64,000 bases of DNA from CAYYSY01 sp964474355 (GTDB lineage Bacteria; Myxococcota_A; UBA9160; UBA4427): positions 9,163 to 73,162 of the forward strand of contig CAYYSY010000240.1 in assembly GCA_964474355.1 (NCBI GenBank), read 5' to 3'. The notes beneath the pieces were generated by a model, which made no database searches, was not told where the DNA came from, and saw only the letters and a program-made list of their open reading frames with translations. Position numbers and translations under genes: made by a program. Positions within the stretch are counted from its first letter, which is position 1, and every line of letters begins with the position of its first letter. This document shows, piece by piece, positions 9,720-18,383 of this stretch.

Positions 9720-10235
9720 ATGCCCTTCGCGTTCTCACTCAAAGGCCTCCCGATCGCGGCCCACACCGTACGCCGCCGATCGATCCACCGGCCCCTCGCG
9801 AGCCTCGGCGTCGCGATCCTCGTCTGGGGATGCGACGCGGGCCCGGATCCGGGCGGTAAAACGCCTGCCGACGAGCCCGTGCAGGCGTCGCAGCCGCTCC
9901 ACCTCGAAGGCCCCTCCGAGAGCGGTCAGTATCGGATCAGCGCCCGGCCCGCAGCGGAGCCCGTCGAGCTGCACCAGATGCACGACTGGATCGTCGGCAT
10001 CGAGCTGACAGGCGAGTCGTCCGAGGTTCCGTCGGCCGTGCACTTCGACGGCGGCATGCCGTCGCATGGACACGGCTTCGTGACCGCGCCCCGCGTGACG
10101 AAGAACCTCGGTGGCGGCGAGTTCCTCGTCGAAGGCGTCAAGTTCCACATGGCGGGCGAGTGGGTCATCGAGATCACGGTGACCGGGCGAGCCTCGGCCG
10201 ATCGAGTCACCCTGCCGCTGACGATCGAGCCGTGA
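9720..10235 (+). CDS. FixH/YtkA-like periplasmic lipoprotein
   Basis: A 171-residue predicted lipoprotein: hydrophobic leader followed by the lipobox-like ILVWGC. The mature part is one beta-sandwich domain of the FixH/YtkA type, with HDWIVGIEL, a histidine-rich MPSHGHGF loop and a C-terminal GEWVIEITV strand; this family is often linked to copper or cytochrome maturation. The ATG at 9720 is chosen over a TTG two codons earlier. Its stop shares bases with the next start (TGATG), so it is translationally coupled to a di-haem peroxidase gene. The His/Met-containing loop could bind metal; that role is inference. Confidence 0.7.
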   Translation: MPFAFSLKGLPIAAHTVRRRSIHRPLASLGVAILVWGCDAGPDPGGKTPADEPVQASQPLHLEGPSESGQYRISARPAAEPVELHQMHDWIVGIELTGESSEVPSAVHFDGGMPSHGHGFVTAPRVTKNLGGGEFLVEGVKFHMAGEWVIEITVTGRASADRVTLPLTIEP

Positions 10236-11602
10236 TGCCGGACCCCGCAAAGACACGACGCGCCCGAAGCGCGCTGGTACCGGGCAACCTCTTCTTCTCT
10301 CTTCTCGTGATCGTGTCGGGCTGCGGCGACTCGCAGCCCGCTTCCGACGCGCCCACTGCACAGGAAGCTGCACGCGCAGCCGAGTCGACGTCGTGGACCG
10401 AGGCGGAGATCGCGCTCCTCGAGTCGTTCAGCGTCCGGTCCCTCCCACCGCCGCCCCCGCGCCCCTCCAATCGTGTAGCCGACGACCCCGTAGCCGCCGA
10501 GCTGGGCCACCAGCTGTTCTTCGACGCCGGCCTCTCGCGCGACGGCAGCATCGCCTGCGCGAGCTGTCACATCTCCGGCCTGCTCTTCACCGACGGCCGT
10601 CCGACCTCGCGGGGCCTCGCCCTGACGGGCCGCAACGCGCCCACGCTCGTGGGCGCCGCGCACTCCGCCTGGCAGTTCTGGGACGGGCGCCGCGACAGCC
10701 TCTGGGCCCAGGCGCTCGGGCCCCTCGAGACCGGCGCCGAGATGGGCACCACCCGCGTGGCCGTGGTGCGCCACGTGGCCGGCGACCCTCGCCTGTCCGG
10801 GCTCTACGAGCGGGTCTTCGGCGCCGTGCCGGTGCTCGACGACGCGGCCCGGTTCCCCGAGCGCGGCGGTCCGTTCGGCGACCGGCAGGAGCAGGACGCC
10901 TGGTACCGCATGTCCGACGAAGACAAGAAGACGATCGACGTCGCCTTTGCGAACGTCGGCAAGGCGATCGCCGCTTACGAGCGCCTCCTCCAGCCCGGCC
11001 CCTCGCGATTCGATCGCTGGGTCGAGACGCTCCGCACCGAAGGCTCCCCGGACGCGAACGCCACTCTCACGGACGAAGAGATCCGGGGCCTGCGCCTCTT
11101 CATCGACCCCGGGCGCACGCTCTGCCTGCGCTGCCACAACGGTCCCCTGCTCACCAACCACGTCTTCCACGACGTCGGGACCGCGCTGGGCGGCGGACGC
11201 CTGCCGGACTTCGGGCGCTTCCTGGGTCTGCAGGCCGTGCTGATCGACCCGTTCAACTGCCTCGGCCCCTACAGCGACGCGCGTCCCAACGAATGCACCG
11301 AGCTTCGGTTCATCGACAAGAAGCACGCCGAGGCCGAGATGGGCAAGTTCAAGACGCCCACGCTGCGCGGGCTCGCGCGCACCGGGCCCTACATGCACGA
11401 CGGGCGCTTCGCCTCGCTCGAAGAGGTCGTCGAGCACTACCGCACGCCGCCCGGCGGGCCCGACAACACGATCGAGATCACGCCGATCGAGATCGATGAC
11501 GGCGAGGCGAAGGCGCTCGTCGCCTTCTTGCTGAGCCTCGATGGTGGAGTCGACGTCGACGACGCGTGGCTGCGGCCGCCGGCGGGCCCGCGCGAGCCCT
11601 GA
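10235..11602 (+). CDS. Di-haem cytochrome c peroxidase / MauG family lipoprotein
   Basis: A 455-residue periplasmic di-haem protein. The leader has the lipobox LVIVSGC. Two c-haem motifs are visible, CASCH near residue 108 and CLRCH near residue 297, in the order and spacing of CcpA/MauG proteins. Conserved flanks include LFFDAGLSRDGSIACASCH, RNAPTLVGAA and FKTPTLRGLARTGPYMHDG. Family members reduce hydrogen peroxide or carry out long-range protein oxidation; which applies here is not decided by sequence. The ATG overlaps the stop of the FixH-like gene, suggesting joint synthesis. The neighbouring giant oxidase contains a related di-haem module. Confidence 0.9.
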   Translation: MPDPAKTRRARSALVPGNLFFSLLVIVSGCGDSQPASDAPTAQEAARAAESTSWTEAEIALLESFSVRSLPPPPPRPSNRVADDPVAAELGHQLFFDAGLSRDGSIACASCHISGLLFTDGRPTSRGLALTGRNAPTLVGAAHSAWQFWDGRRDSLWAQALGPLETGAEMGTTRVAVVRHVAGDPRLSGLYERVFGAVPVLDDAARFPERGGPFGDRQEQDAWYRMSDEDKKTIDVAFANVGKAIAAYERLLQPGPSRFDRWVETLRTEGSPDANATLTDEEIRGLRLFIDPGRTLCLRCHNGPLLTNHVFHDVGTALGGGRLPDFGRFLGLQAVLIDPFNCLGPYSDARPNECTELRFIDKKHAEAEMGKFKTPTLRGLARTGPYMHDGRFASLEEVVEHYRTPPGGPDNTIEITPIEIDDGEAKALVAFLLSLDGGVDVDDAWLRPPAGPREP

Positions 11603-11621
11603 CCAAGGCCGCGCCGGGTCC

Positions 11622-12017
11622 CTACTTCGTGGGCGCGCGCTCGAGGCGGCGCACGTAGGCGACGAGCTCGCGGATGCGGTCGTCGCCGAGGTGCCCCCAG
11701 GCCATCATCAGGGGATTGCCGCCGACCACGCCCGCGCCGTTCCGGATCACGAGGAACAGATCCTCGTCCGTGCCGGTGCGGCCATCGCCGTCCGCGTCGA
11801 ACTTGAACTGACCGACGCTGAAGTCGCGAGGCATCGGCAGGGTGGCGAGCCCGGCCGGGCCGTCTCCCTTCCCTTCCACACCATGACAGGTCACGCATTG
11901 CTGCTGATAGATGGCCTCGCCGGGCAGCGACGCGGCGGGCTCGCTCCCGGCCACCGGCGTCGCGAACGAGGCGACCAGCAGCGCGACCGATCCCGAGAGC
12001 ACGCGTCCGCTCATCAT
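11622..12017 (-). CDS. Small periplasmic cytochrome c
   Basis: A 131-residue secreted mono-haem cytochrome c. The leader (LSGSVALLVASFATPVAGS) is followed by one haem motif, CVTCHG near residue 41, and a class-I-like C-terminal helix (DDRIRELVAYVRRLE). An acidic DADGDGRTGTDED insertion resembles a calcium loop. The start is the first of two adjacent ATG codons, overlapping the stop of the preceding gene (ATGATGA). It is the last gene of a three-gene set and is probably an electron carrier for the haem-motif propeller protein upstream. Confidence 0.85.
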   Translation of the reverse strand: MMSGRVLSGSVALLVASFATPVAGSEPAASLPGEAIYQQQCVTCHGVEGKGDGPAGLATLPMPRDFSVGQFKFDADGDGRTGTDEDLFLVIRNGAGVVGGNPLMMAWGHLGDDRIRELVAYVRRLERAPTK

Positions 12018-13834
12018 CGGGCCCTCGCCACGTCGCCCGCGCTCGTGCCCGGCTCGGGCAAGCGCGGGTCGAGCCGGATCACGCGCGGCTGTCCGCGCTC
12101 GATCTGCCAGGTCGGCGTGTTCGAGTTCGACGTCCATACGCGACCCTCGGCGTCGAAGTCGATCTCGCGCGTATAGGTCACGCGCGTCGGCAGGGGGTAG
12201 ACGAGGAACTCCTCGCTCGACGGGTCGAAGCGGATCAGCGTGTCGCTGTTGGTCCCGCAGATCCAGACCGTGTCCGTCGAGTGCTCGACGTGCAGGGCGT
12301 ACGGCGTCTCGGTGCCTTTCGGCTCGATGGGAATGTCCCAGCTCTCGAAGGCGCGGCTCTCGGGGTCGAAGCGCGAGACGACACCCGACGAGAAGCCCGG
12401 GATCCACAGCCGCCCCGTCGAGTCGAAGCGCAGCCGCCGCGGCGCCGTGAAGGGCGTCTCGACCATCTCCACCTCGAGCGTCACCGGATCGATGCGACCG
12501 ATCTTGTGCGCGTTCAGCTGGCTGAACCAGACGTCGCCGTTCGGGGCGATGTCGATGCCATAGGGCACCGGCATGTTCGCGACGCCCTCACCGGGCGCCT
12601 GGCTCTGCACATCGACGTACTGCGAGAGCCACAAGAAGAAGGGCAGCATTCGCAGGATCACGTCTTGCTGGAAGCTCTGGGCCGGGAGCCGGATCGTCTC
12701 GAACCCACCGCTCGCCGGGTCGAAGCGCGCGACGTGGTTCGACCCCGCGATCGTGAACCAGACCCGGCCCGCGCCGTCGATGCGGAGCGTGTGCGGATAG
12801 AAGCCCTCGTCCATCGCGTGCAGCGTCCACTGCTCGGTCGCCGGATCGAAGCGACCGAGCCGGTTGCCCAGCGCCAGCGTGACCCAGACCGAGCCGTCGG
12901 GCGCGACCTGCAGCGAGTGCGGCCCGACGTGGGCGTTCGCGTTCGGCACCAGCGGCGAGCCGCCGGAGGCGAAGACACCGCCCAGCGGGACCCCGTCGTC
13001 GGGGATCGGGAAGCGCTTCGTCTCACCCGTCTCGGGGTCGAGGCGGAAGAGCTCGTCCTGCATCATGTCGACGGAGTAGACGTGCCCGCTCGGATGGACC
13101 ATGAGGTCGTGCTGCATCGAGGCGCGCCCGCCGAGCACCCACTCGTCGACCACGGCCCGGCGCACCTTCTCGGGCGGCGGCGGTGCGAAGCCGGCCGTGC
13201 CGGCGGCCGCGGTGAGCCGCGGCACCGCGTGGGCGGGGTCGTAGGCCGCGTCGAACCAGCCCGGTACCTGGTCGCGCACCTCGGGTGAGAGCCCGCCCCC
13301 CATGCGCGCCATCAAGGCGAGCACCTTCTCCCACTGCCAATCCTCGCGCGGGACGCGGGTCGCAGCGTTGCCCTGCTGATGGCAGTAGGTGCACTGGCGA
13401 ACGAACTGCTCGCGGTGCACCGGGTCCTCGATCTGCTCGAGGAAGAGCGCGAACCAGCGATTGGCGGGGAGCTGCTCGGCCAGGGCCGTGGGATCGGTCT
13501 CGGCCTCGAGCTCGAGCACGAGGCCGGTGTCCGGGACCGCGGCCTCGCGGCGCAGGTCGCGCCAGCCGATGCGGCGGACACGCACCTCCCACTCACCCGG
13601 AGACAGAGCGGGGATCGTGAAGCGGCCATCTGCGCCCGAGTAGACGGTGGTGCCCCGCGCCGGATCACCTCGCTCGGCGGTCACCCGCGCGCCGACGATG
13701 GGCTCGCCATCGGCATCGACCACGCGGCCCGCGAGATCGGCCGCCAGGGCGGGCCCGGGCGTCGTGAGCACCAGACCGAGGACGAAGGCGAGGCCCAGCC
13801 CCACGATCGTGCTGCGCTTCGGGATCACGCTCAT
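12014..13834 (-). CDS. Virginiamycin-B-lyase-like beta-propeller protein with c-haem motif and carboxypeptidase-regulatory domain
   Basis: 606 residues. A signal peptide ends near PALAA. A carboxypeptidase-regulatory-like beta-sandwich follows (VVDADGEPIVGARVTAERG to about residue 95). Then comes a helical segment with one c-haem motif, CTYCHQQG near residue 147, and a seven-bladed streptogramin-lyase/SMP-30-like propeller with repeats such as GRFDPATEQW, ARFDPASGGFETI, GRIDPVTLEVEM and SRFDPESRAF. Vgb enzymes linearise streptogramins, but this wider family is mostly uncharacterised and a fused haem region argues for a redox role. Stop and start bases overlap with both neighbours, indicating tight coupling with a lipoprotein and a cytochrome. 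Confidence 0.8.
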   Translation of the reverse strand: MSVIPKRSTIVGLGLAFVLGLVLTTPGPALAADLAGRVVDADGEPIVGARVTAERGDPARGTTVYSGADGRFTIPALSPGEWEVRVRRIGWRDLRREAAVPDTGLVLELEAETDPTALAEQLPANRWFALFLEQIEDPVHREQFVRQCTYCHQQGNAATRVPREDWQWEKVLALMARMGGGLSPEVRDQVPGWFDAAYDPAHAVPRLTAAAGTAGFAPPPPEKVRRAVVDEWVLGGRASMQHDLMVHPSGHVYSVDMMQDELFRLDPETGETKRFPIPDDGVPLGGVFASGGSPLVPNANAHVGPHSLQVAPDGSVWVTLALGNRLGRFDPATEQWTLHAMDEGFYPHTLRIDGAGRVWFTIAGSNHVARFDPASGGFETIRLPAQSFQQDVILRMLPFFLWLSQYVDVQSQAPGEGVANMPVPYGIDIAPNGDVWFSQLNAHKIGRIDPVTLEVEMVETPFTAPRRLRFDSTGRLWIPGFSSGVVSRFDPESRAFESWDIPIEPKGTETPYALHVEHSTDTVWICGTNSDTLIRFDPSSEEFLVYPLPTRVTYTREIDFDAEGRVWTSNSNTPTWQIERGQPRVIRLDPRLPEPGTSAGDVARAR

Positions 13835-14379
13835 CACTTCACCTCCACCGCGGTGCCGTCGATTTCGATCTCGAAGACGATCGGCTCGAAGACCCGGTAC
13901 CGGGCCAGCCGTCGCAGCGATGTGCTGCCACCGGGCTCGTCGACGGCGACCACGAAGGGCGCCGGTACCGGCGCCTCGATGCACGCGTGAGGATAGTCGA
14001 CCCCCACCCGATAGCGGCCGGGGGTGAGCGGCGCCTCGAATCGGATGGTCTCGACCCGCGGCGCGTCGTGCACGCAGCGGCGATCCTCGCCGAGCGCGCC
14101 GCCGAGCGCGCTCGGCGTGTTGGCGTAATAGACGGCCTCTTCGAGGGGGCCGGTCACGTAGAGGTCGAGGTCGGCGCCGGGCCCGAACGCCAGCCGCACA
14201 CTCAGGCCGCCTGAGGGCAGGGGCTCCGCTTGGGCGAGGAGCGCCTCGAGCGCCTCCGCCTCCCGGGTGAACGCTGCGGTCCACTCGGGCGGCGGCTGCA
14301 CTTCGGGGCCCGGCGGAGGGCCATCGTCGCAGCCGAGAAGCAGCGCAATCAATGCCGCCACCATGCGCCCCGATCTCAT
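13834..14379 (-). CDS. Predicted lipoprotein with DUF2135-like domain
   Basis: 181 residues. The ATG at 14379 is preferred because GGAGG sits seven bases upstream; an ATG five codons earlier has no such site. The leader MVAALIALLLGC is a lipobox. The mature part carries FGPGADLDLYVTGPLEEAVYY, followed by a GGAL..D motif and a YRVGVDY strand, which resembles the DUF2135/YfaP type of secreted beta-domain. It is the first gene of a coupled set with the Vgb-like haem protein and a cytochrome c, and diverges from an SDR gene. Function unknown. Confidence 0.6.
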   Translation of the reverse strand: MRSGRMVAALIALLLGCDDGPPPGPEVQPPPEWTAAFTREAEALEALLAQAEPLPSGGLSVRLAFGPGADLDLYVTGPLEEAVYYANTPSALGGALGEDRRCVHDAPRVETIRFEAPLTPGRYRVGVDYPHACIEAPVPAPFVVAVDEPGGSTSLRRLARYRVFEPIVFEIEIDGTAVEVK

Positions 14380-14474
14380 CCGACGCCTCCCCATCCCCCA
14401 CGCCTGGGCGCGGCGGGCGACCGAGAGAGTATCGGATGCCCGCTCTGCGGTACGTTCGCGAAGGAGGCGATGCC

Positions 14475-15308
14475 ATGGACACTCGAAATCTGCAGGGCAA
14501 GACCGCGCTCGTCACGGGGGCCGCCAGCGGGATCGGACGCGAGACGGCGCTGGCATTCGGTCGCCGGGGCGCCGACCTGGTGATCTGCGACCTCGACGAG
14601 GCCGGCCTCAAGGAGACCGAGGCCGAGCTGCGGGGTCTCGGCCGCGAGGTGCTCGCACGCCGCGTGGACGTCGCCGATCGCGAGAGCATGGCCGGCTTCG
14701 CCGATGAGACGCACGCGCAGGTCGGCGCGCTCGACATCCTGATGAACAACGCAGGCGTCGGCCTCGGGGCGAGCTTCCAGGACACCTCCCTCGAGGACTG
14801 GGACTGGATCCTCGGCATCAACGTGCGCGGCGTGGTGCACGGCTGCCACTACTTCGTGCCGCCGATGGTCGAGCGCGGTACCGGCGGCCATGTCGTGAAC
14901 GTCGCGTCCGCCGCGGGCTACCTGCCGGCCGAGGCGCTCTCGGCCTACGTCACCACGAAGTACGCCGTCCTCGGCCTCACCGAATCGCTGCGCGTCGAGT
15001 TGCGCCGCGAGGGGATCGGCGTCACCGCGATCTGCCCGGGCGTCATCGACACGCCCATCACCCGCAGCTCCCGGCTCCGCGGCCGCTACGCGGCCGAGGG
15101 CCAGCGCGAGGAGATGGTCGAGGCCTACCAGAAGCGGGGCTACGGGCCGGAGCGCGTCGCGAAGAACGTGCTGAAGGCCATCGGGCGAAATCGCGGCATC
15201 GCCCCCGTCACGCCCGAAGCGTGGATCGCCTGGTATGCGAAGCGGCTCTCGCCGGCGCTCGTCTCACGTCTGTTGTCCTGGACCGAGCAGCGCCGCCTGC
15301 AGCAGTGA
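14475..15308 (+). CDS. Short-chain dehydrogenase/reductase (SDR)
   Basis: A 277-residue classical SDR, NAD(P)-dependent. The start at 14475 has AAGGAGG seven bases upstream. Cofactor loop TGAASGIG (about residues 14-21), NNAG, and the active-site S-A-Y-V-T-T-K (YxxxK) are all present, as is the PGVIDTPI segment. Asp in the VICDLDE strand end suggests a preference for NAD over NADP. The C-terminal 40 residues (APVTPEAWIAWYAKRLSPAL) are typical of a subgroup common in lipid and xenobiotic metabolism. Substrate not predictable. It is separated from the minus-strand operon by only 95 bases. Confidence 0.88.
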   Translation: MDTRNLQGKTALVTGAASGIGRETALAFGRRGADLVICDLDEAGLKETEAELRGLGREVLARRVDVADRESMAGFADETHAQVGALDILMNNAGVGLGASFQDTSLEDWDWILGINVRGVVHGCHYFVPPMVERGTGGHVVNVASAAGYLPAEALSAYVTTKYAVLGLTESLRVELRREGIGVTAICPGVIDTPITRSSRLRGRYAAEGQREEMVEAYQKRGYGPERVAKNVLKAIGRNRGIAPVTPEAWIAWYAKRLSPALVSRLLSWTEQRRLQQ

Positions 15309-15393
15309 GGCCCACTGCCGGTGCGCTTTGCCCGGCTCCCGGTTCCCGGCCCCCGGCATCGACGAGCGGGGCCGCGTCCCGCACCCTACCCGC

Positions 15394-16692
15394 GTGGCGA
15401 GCCATTCCGAACGCCGAGGCGGCGCTCCTTCGATCACCCGTTGCCGCTCCAGTCATCGCGTGCCCGCATGCGTCGTGGCGGTGCTCCTGACGTGCGCAAC
15501 CGGATCGGCCGTGCGCGCGGCCGCCGAGGCCGAGCCACCCGGCCAACCCGGCGTACTCGAGCGCGACCGTCTCGTCGGCGATCCCATGGGTGGCCGGACG
15601 CGCCTCGAGCGCCTCGGCGTCGATCTCCAGCTCTTCTACAACCAGCTGCTGACGGGCAAGGCCGAGGGGGGCGGCGCGAACCCCGACGCCGTCTTCGGGT
15701 ACAGCGGCAGCTACGACTTCTTCACTCGCATCGATCTCGAAGAGCTGGCCGGATGGCGCGGCGGGCGCCTGCTGCTGCAGGTGCAGGGGCAGTACGACCG
15801 CAACGTCAACGACGACGTGGGGGCGATCGGCGATCCGATCGACGACGCCGACTTCGATGCGCCGATCTACGTGGCGCAGCTGTGGCTCGCTCAGTCGATC
15901 CTACAGGGGCGCCTGCGCTTCGAGCTCGGCTATCTGCAGCAGCAGACGCTGATCGACCGCAACGCGTTCGCCAACAGCGAAGATCGGCAGTTCCTCTCGG
16001 CCTTCTTCGACAACAACGGCGTCGTGCCGCTGCCCGTCGGGCTCGGTGCGGCGGTGATCGCCGCGCCGCTGCCGTGGCTCGAGATCGCCGGGGTGGTCGC
16101 GGACGCCGATTCCAGGCCGCGTGACCCGGGCTTCGACACCGCCTTCGACGGCGCCGACAGCCTGAGCTGGTACGTGGAGGCCAGCATCGCGAGCCCCCTC
16201 GCGCGCAGCGGCCGGCCGGGGCACACCCGGCTGGGTGTCTTCGTCGACGGCGGCGAGAAGATCGACTTCCGCACGGGCCGCGCAGAGCGCGGCCACGTCG
16301 GTGCCTGGCTCGGCTTCGACCAGGTGGTCTGGCGCACCGATCGGCCGGGCTGGGGTCGCCTCGGCGTCTTCGCGCGGGCCGGCTATGCCGACCCCGACGT
16401 GAACGCCGTCGCGTACTTCTGGTCGCTCGGCTTCGAGCATGCGGGGGCGTTGCCCACACGCGCGCGGGACGTGTTCGGCTTCGGGGTGTATCAGGCGCTC
16501 GGCTCGGCGGTGTACCGTCGTGAGGTGGACCCCGACTTCGACCGCGAGACGGGCATCGAGATCTACTATTCAGTGCGCGCGCTCGGCTGGCTCATCCTGA
16601 CGCCCGATCTACAGATCGTGATCGACCCCGGCGGCACCGGCGCGAACGGGACCGCGGTGATCGGCACGCTTCGCACGAGGATCGTCTTCTGA
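15394..16692 (+). CDS. OprB-type carbohydrate-selective porin
   Basis: About 430 residues of outer-membrane beta-barrel of the OprB family. The start is uncertain: GTG at 15394 gives a leader with basic n-region and the hydrophobic stretch VVAVLLTCATGSAVRA; a shorter GTG at 15460 is possible. After a helical segment (DRLVGDPMGGRTRLERLGVDL) the barrel strands alternate as expected, e.g. GRLLLQVQGQYDRN, RLRFELGYLQQQTLIDRNAF, and the chain ends in a C-terminal Phe (RTRIVF) that serves as BAM recognition signal. It probably passes sugars or other small solutes. The stop overlaps the next start. Confidence 0.85.
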   Translation: MASHSERRGGAPSITRCRSSHRVPACVVAVLLTCATGSAVRAAAEAEPPGQPGVLERDRLVGDPMGGRTRLERLGVDLQLFYNQLLTGKAEGGGANPDAVFGYSGSYDFFTRIDLEELAGWRGGRLLLQVQGQYDRNVNDDVGAIGDPIDDADFDAPIYVAQLWLAQSILQGRLRFELGYLQQQTLIDRNAFANSEDRQFLSAFFDNNGVVPLPVGLGAAVIAAPLPWLEIAGVVADADSRPRDPGFDTAFDGADSLSWYVEASIASPLARSGRPGHTRLGVFVDGGEKIDFRTGRAERGHVGAWLGFDQVVWRTDRPGWGRLGVFARAGYADPDVNAVAYFWSLGFEHAGALPTRARDVFGFGVYQALGSAVYRREVDPDFDRETGIEIYYSVRALGWLILTPDLQIVIDPGGTGANGTAVIGTLRTRIVF

Positions 16693-17186
16693 TGGCGTAC
16701 ATCCGCGGAATGCAGAGGCGCGCACTCGTTGGCGCGCTCGCAGCTCTCGCAGTGCTCGGATGCGGACGCCCGGCCGAGCTCCGCTACGAGGCCGATCTCG
16801 AGAAGACCCCCGACTCAGCGGTGCACGCGGTACACGACGTGCGCCTCGCCGAGGTGATGCGCGGGCTCGAGACTCTGCGCCGTGAGAGGCTGCCCACGGC
16901 CATCGACCCCGAGGAGGCCCAGGCGCGGCAGGCCCGGGAGGTCGCACGCGTGGCGCGCGCGATGGCCGACTCGGCGAGTCGAATCGCCGACGCCGCACCG
17001 GCACAGCTCGATGCGGCGCAGCGCGCCGAGCTCGACGACCTCGCGGCCCGGCTCGCGACACTCTGCGAGTCACTTGCGGCCGAAGCGCCTTCGCTCGACG
17101 TGGAGGCGCAACGCGCACGCCTGGCCGAGATCGACGCCACCTGCACTGACTGTCACGAGCGCTTCGGCATCCCCTGGCAGCGTTGA
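16692..17186 (+). CDS. Cytochrome c'-like (class II) lipoprotein
   Basis: 164 residues. ATG overlaps the stop of the porin gene (TGATG). A leader with lipobox LAVLGC is followed by a wholly helical, charged domain and a single haem motif, CTDCHERF, only about ten residues from the C-terminus. A four-helix bundle with C-terminal CxxCH is the layout of class II cytochromes c. The role (electron carrier or gas/NO binding) cannot be read from sequence. Co-expression with the porin suggests an envelope function, but the link is inference. Confidence 0.7.
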   Translation: MAYIRGMQRRALVGALAALAVLGCGRPAELRYEADLEKTPDSAVHAVHDVRLAEVMRGLETLRRERLPTAIDPEEAQARQAREVARVARAMADSASRIADAAPAQLDAAQRAELDDLAARLATLCESLAAEAPSLDVEAQRARLAEIDATCTDCHERFGIPWQR

Positions 17187-17306
17187 GGGGGGTCCAGATC
17201 GGCGGCTGATAGCCCGGCTCGAGCCTTCGTCGCGAGAAGATCCGACTTGCTCCTTCGATCTCGAGCGCTACAAGATCGAGCTCCACCCCGAACTCGAGGA
17301 GCCGAG

Positions 17307-18380
17307 ATGAGCGAGTACAAGGTCTATCAATGGGCAACGGGCGTGGTGGGCAAGTCCGCCCTGCGCGGCATCCTGCGCCACCCCAGGCTCGAGCTGGCAG
17401 GTGTGAAGGTCTACAGCGAGGAGAAGGAGGGCCTCGACGCGGGGCGGATCATCGACGCCGACGACACCGGCGTGATCGCGACCCGCGACGTCGACGCGGT
17501 GCTCTCGTCGGACGCCGACTGCGTCATCTACTGCCCCCTGCCCTGGGACCCGAACGACATCTGCCAGATCCTCGAGGCCGGCAAGCACGTCGTCACGCCG
17601 TGCCCCTACTTCTACCCGTTCATCCAGAGCCCCGACGTGGCCTCGATGATCGACGCGGCCGCGAAGAAGGGGGGCGTCAGCTTCCTCTCGTCGGGCTGCA
17701 ACCCGGGCGGCATCGCCGAGCGCTTCCCGCTGACCTTCACGGGCTGGTGCAACCAGATCGATCGCATCAAGATGACCGAGTGTGGCGACTGCCGGGAGTA
17801 CAGCTCCGAGGGTGTCATGCGGATGGTGATGAACCTCGGCGTCTCGCCCGAGCAGGCCGACAACAATCCCTTGAAGGAGATGCTCGCCAAGAACTGGTAC
17901 GAGTCGATCGACATGATCGCGACGGGCCTCGGGGTCGAGGTCGTCTCGTACGAGATGACGCACGACTACATCCTGGCCAACCAGGCGATCGACACCGCGA
18001 TCGGCGTGGTCGAGAAGGATCAGATCGCACTCAATCACTACAAGCACGTCGGCACGACGAGCTGTGGCATGGAGATCGTCCAGGAGCAGATCTGGTACCT
18101 GGACGACATCCATCAGACGCGCCTGCAGCGCAAGATGGACATCCCGCGCGAGTCCGGCTGGCGCATTGCGCTCGAGGGCGACGTCAACCTGAACGTCGAC
18201 ATCGACTTCCCGCCCGAGCTCACCCACGACCAACGCGTGGCCCAGGGCCTCTCGACGACCGCGTTCCACTGCGTGAACGCCGTCCCGCTCGTCTGCGAGG
18301 CCGAGGAGCCCGGCTTCAAGACCTATCTCGACCTGAAGATGATCATGGGCTGCATGGGCACCTACGAGGCGCGGCGCTGA
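17307..18380 (+). CDS. DapB-like NAD(P)H-dependent dehydrogenase family protein
   Basis: 357 residues. The ATG has GAGGAG just upstream. An N-terminal Rossmann fold is visible (YQWATGVVGKSALRGIL), with a mid-protein SSGCNPGGIAERFPL motif and a conserved acidic/aromatic second domain. It resembles the dihydrodipicolinate-reductase-like and 2,4-diaminopentanoate-dehydrogenase-like proteins, which are longer than true DapB (about 270 residues). The true substrate is unknown; such proteins are common in actinobacterial and deltaproteobacterial lipid and xenobiotic gene sets. It is monocistronic and ends three bases from a convergent stop. Confidence 0.75.
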   Translation: MSEYKVYQWATGVVGKSALRGILRHPRLELAGVKVYSEEKEGLDAGRIIDADDTGVIATRDVDAVLSSDADCVIYCPLPWDPNDICQILEAGKHVVTPCPYFYPFIQSPDVASMIDAAAKKGGVSFLSSGCNPGGIAERFPLTFTGWCNQIDRIKMTECGDCREYSSEGVMRMVMNLGVSPEQADNNPLKEMLAKNWYESIDMIATGLGVEVVSYEMTHDYILANQAIDTAIGVVEKDQIALNHYKHVGTTSCGMEIVQEQIWYLDDIHQTRLQRKMDIPRESGWRIALEGDVNLNVDIDFPPELTHDQRVAQGLSTTAFHCVNAVPLVCEAEEPGFKTYLDLKMIMGCMGTYEARR

Positions 18381-18383
18381 CGC

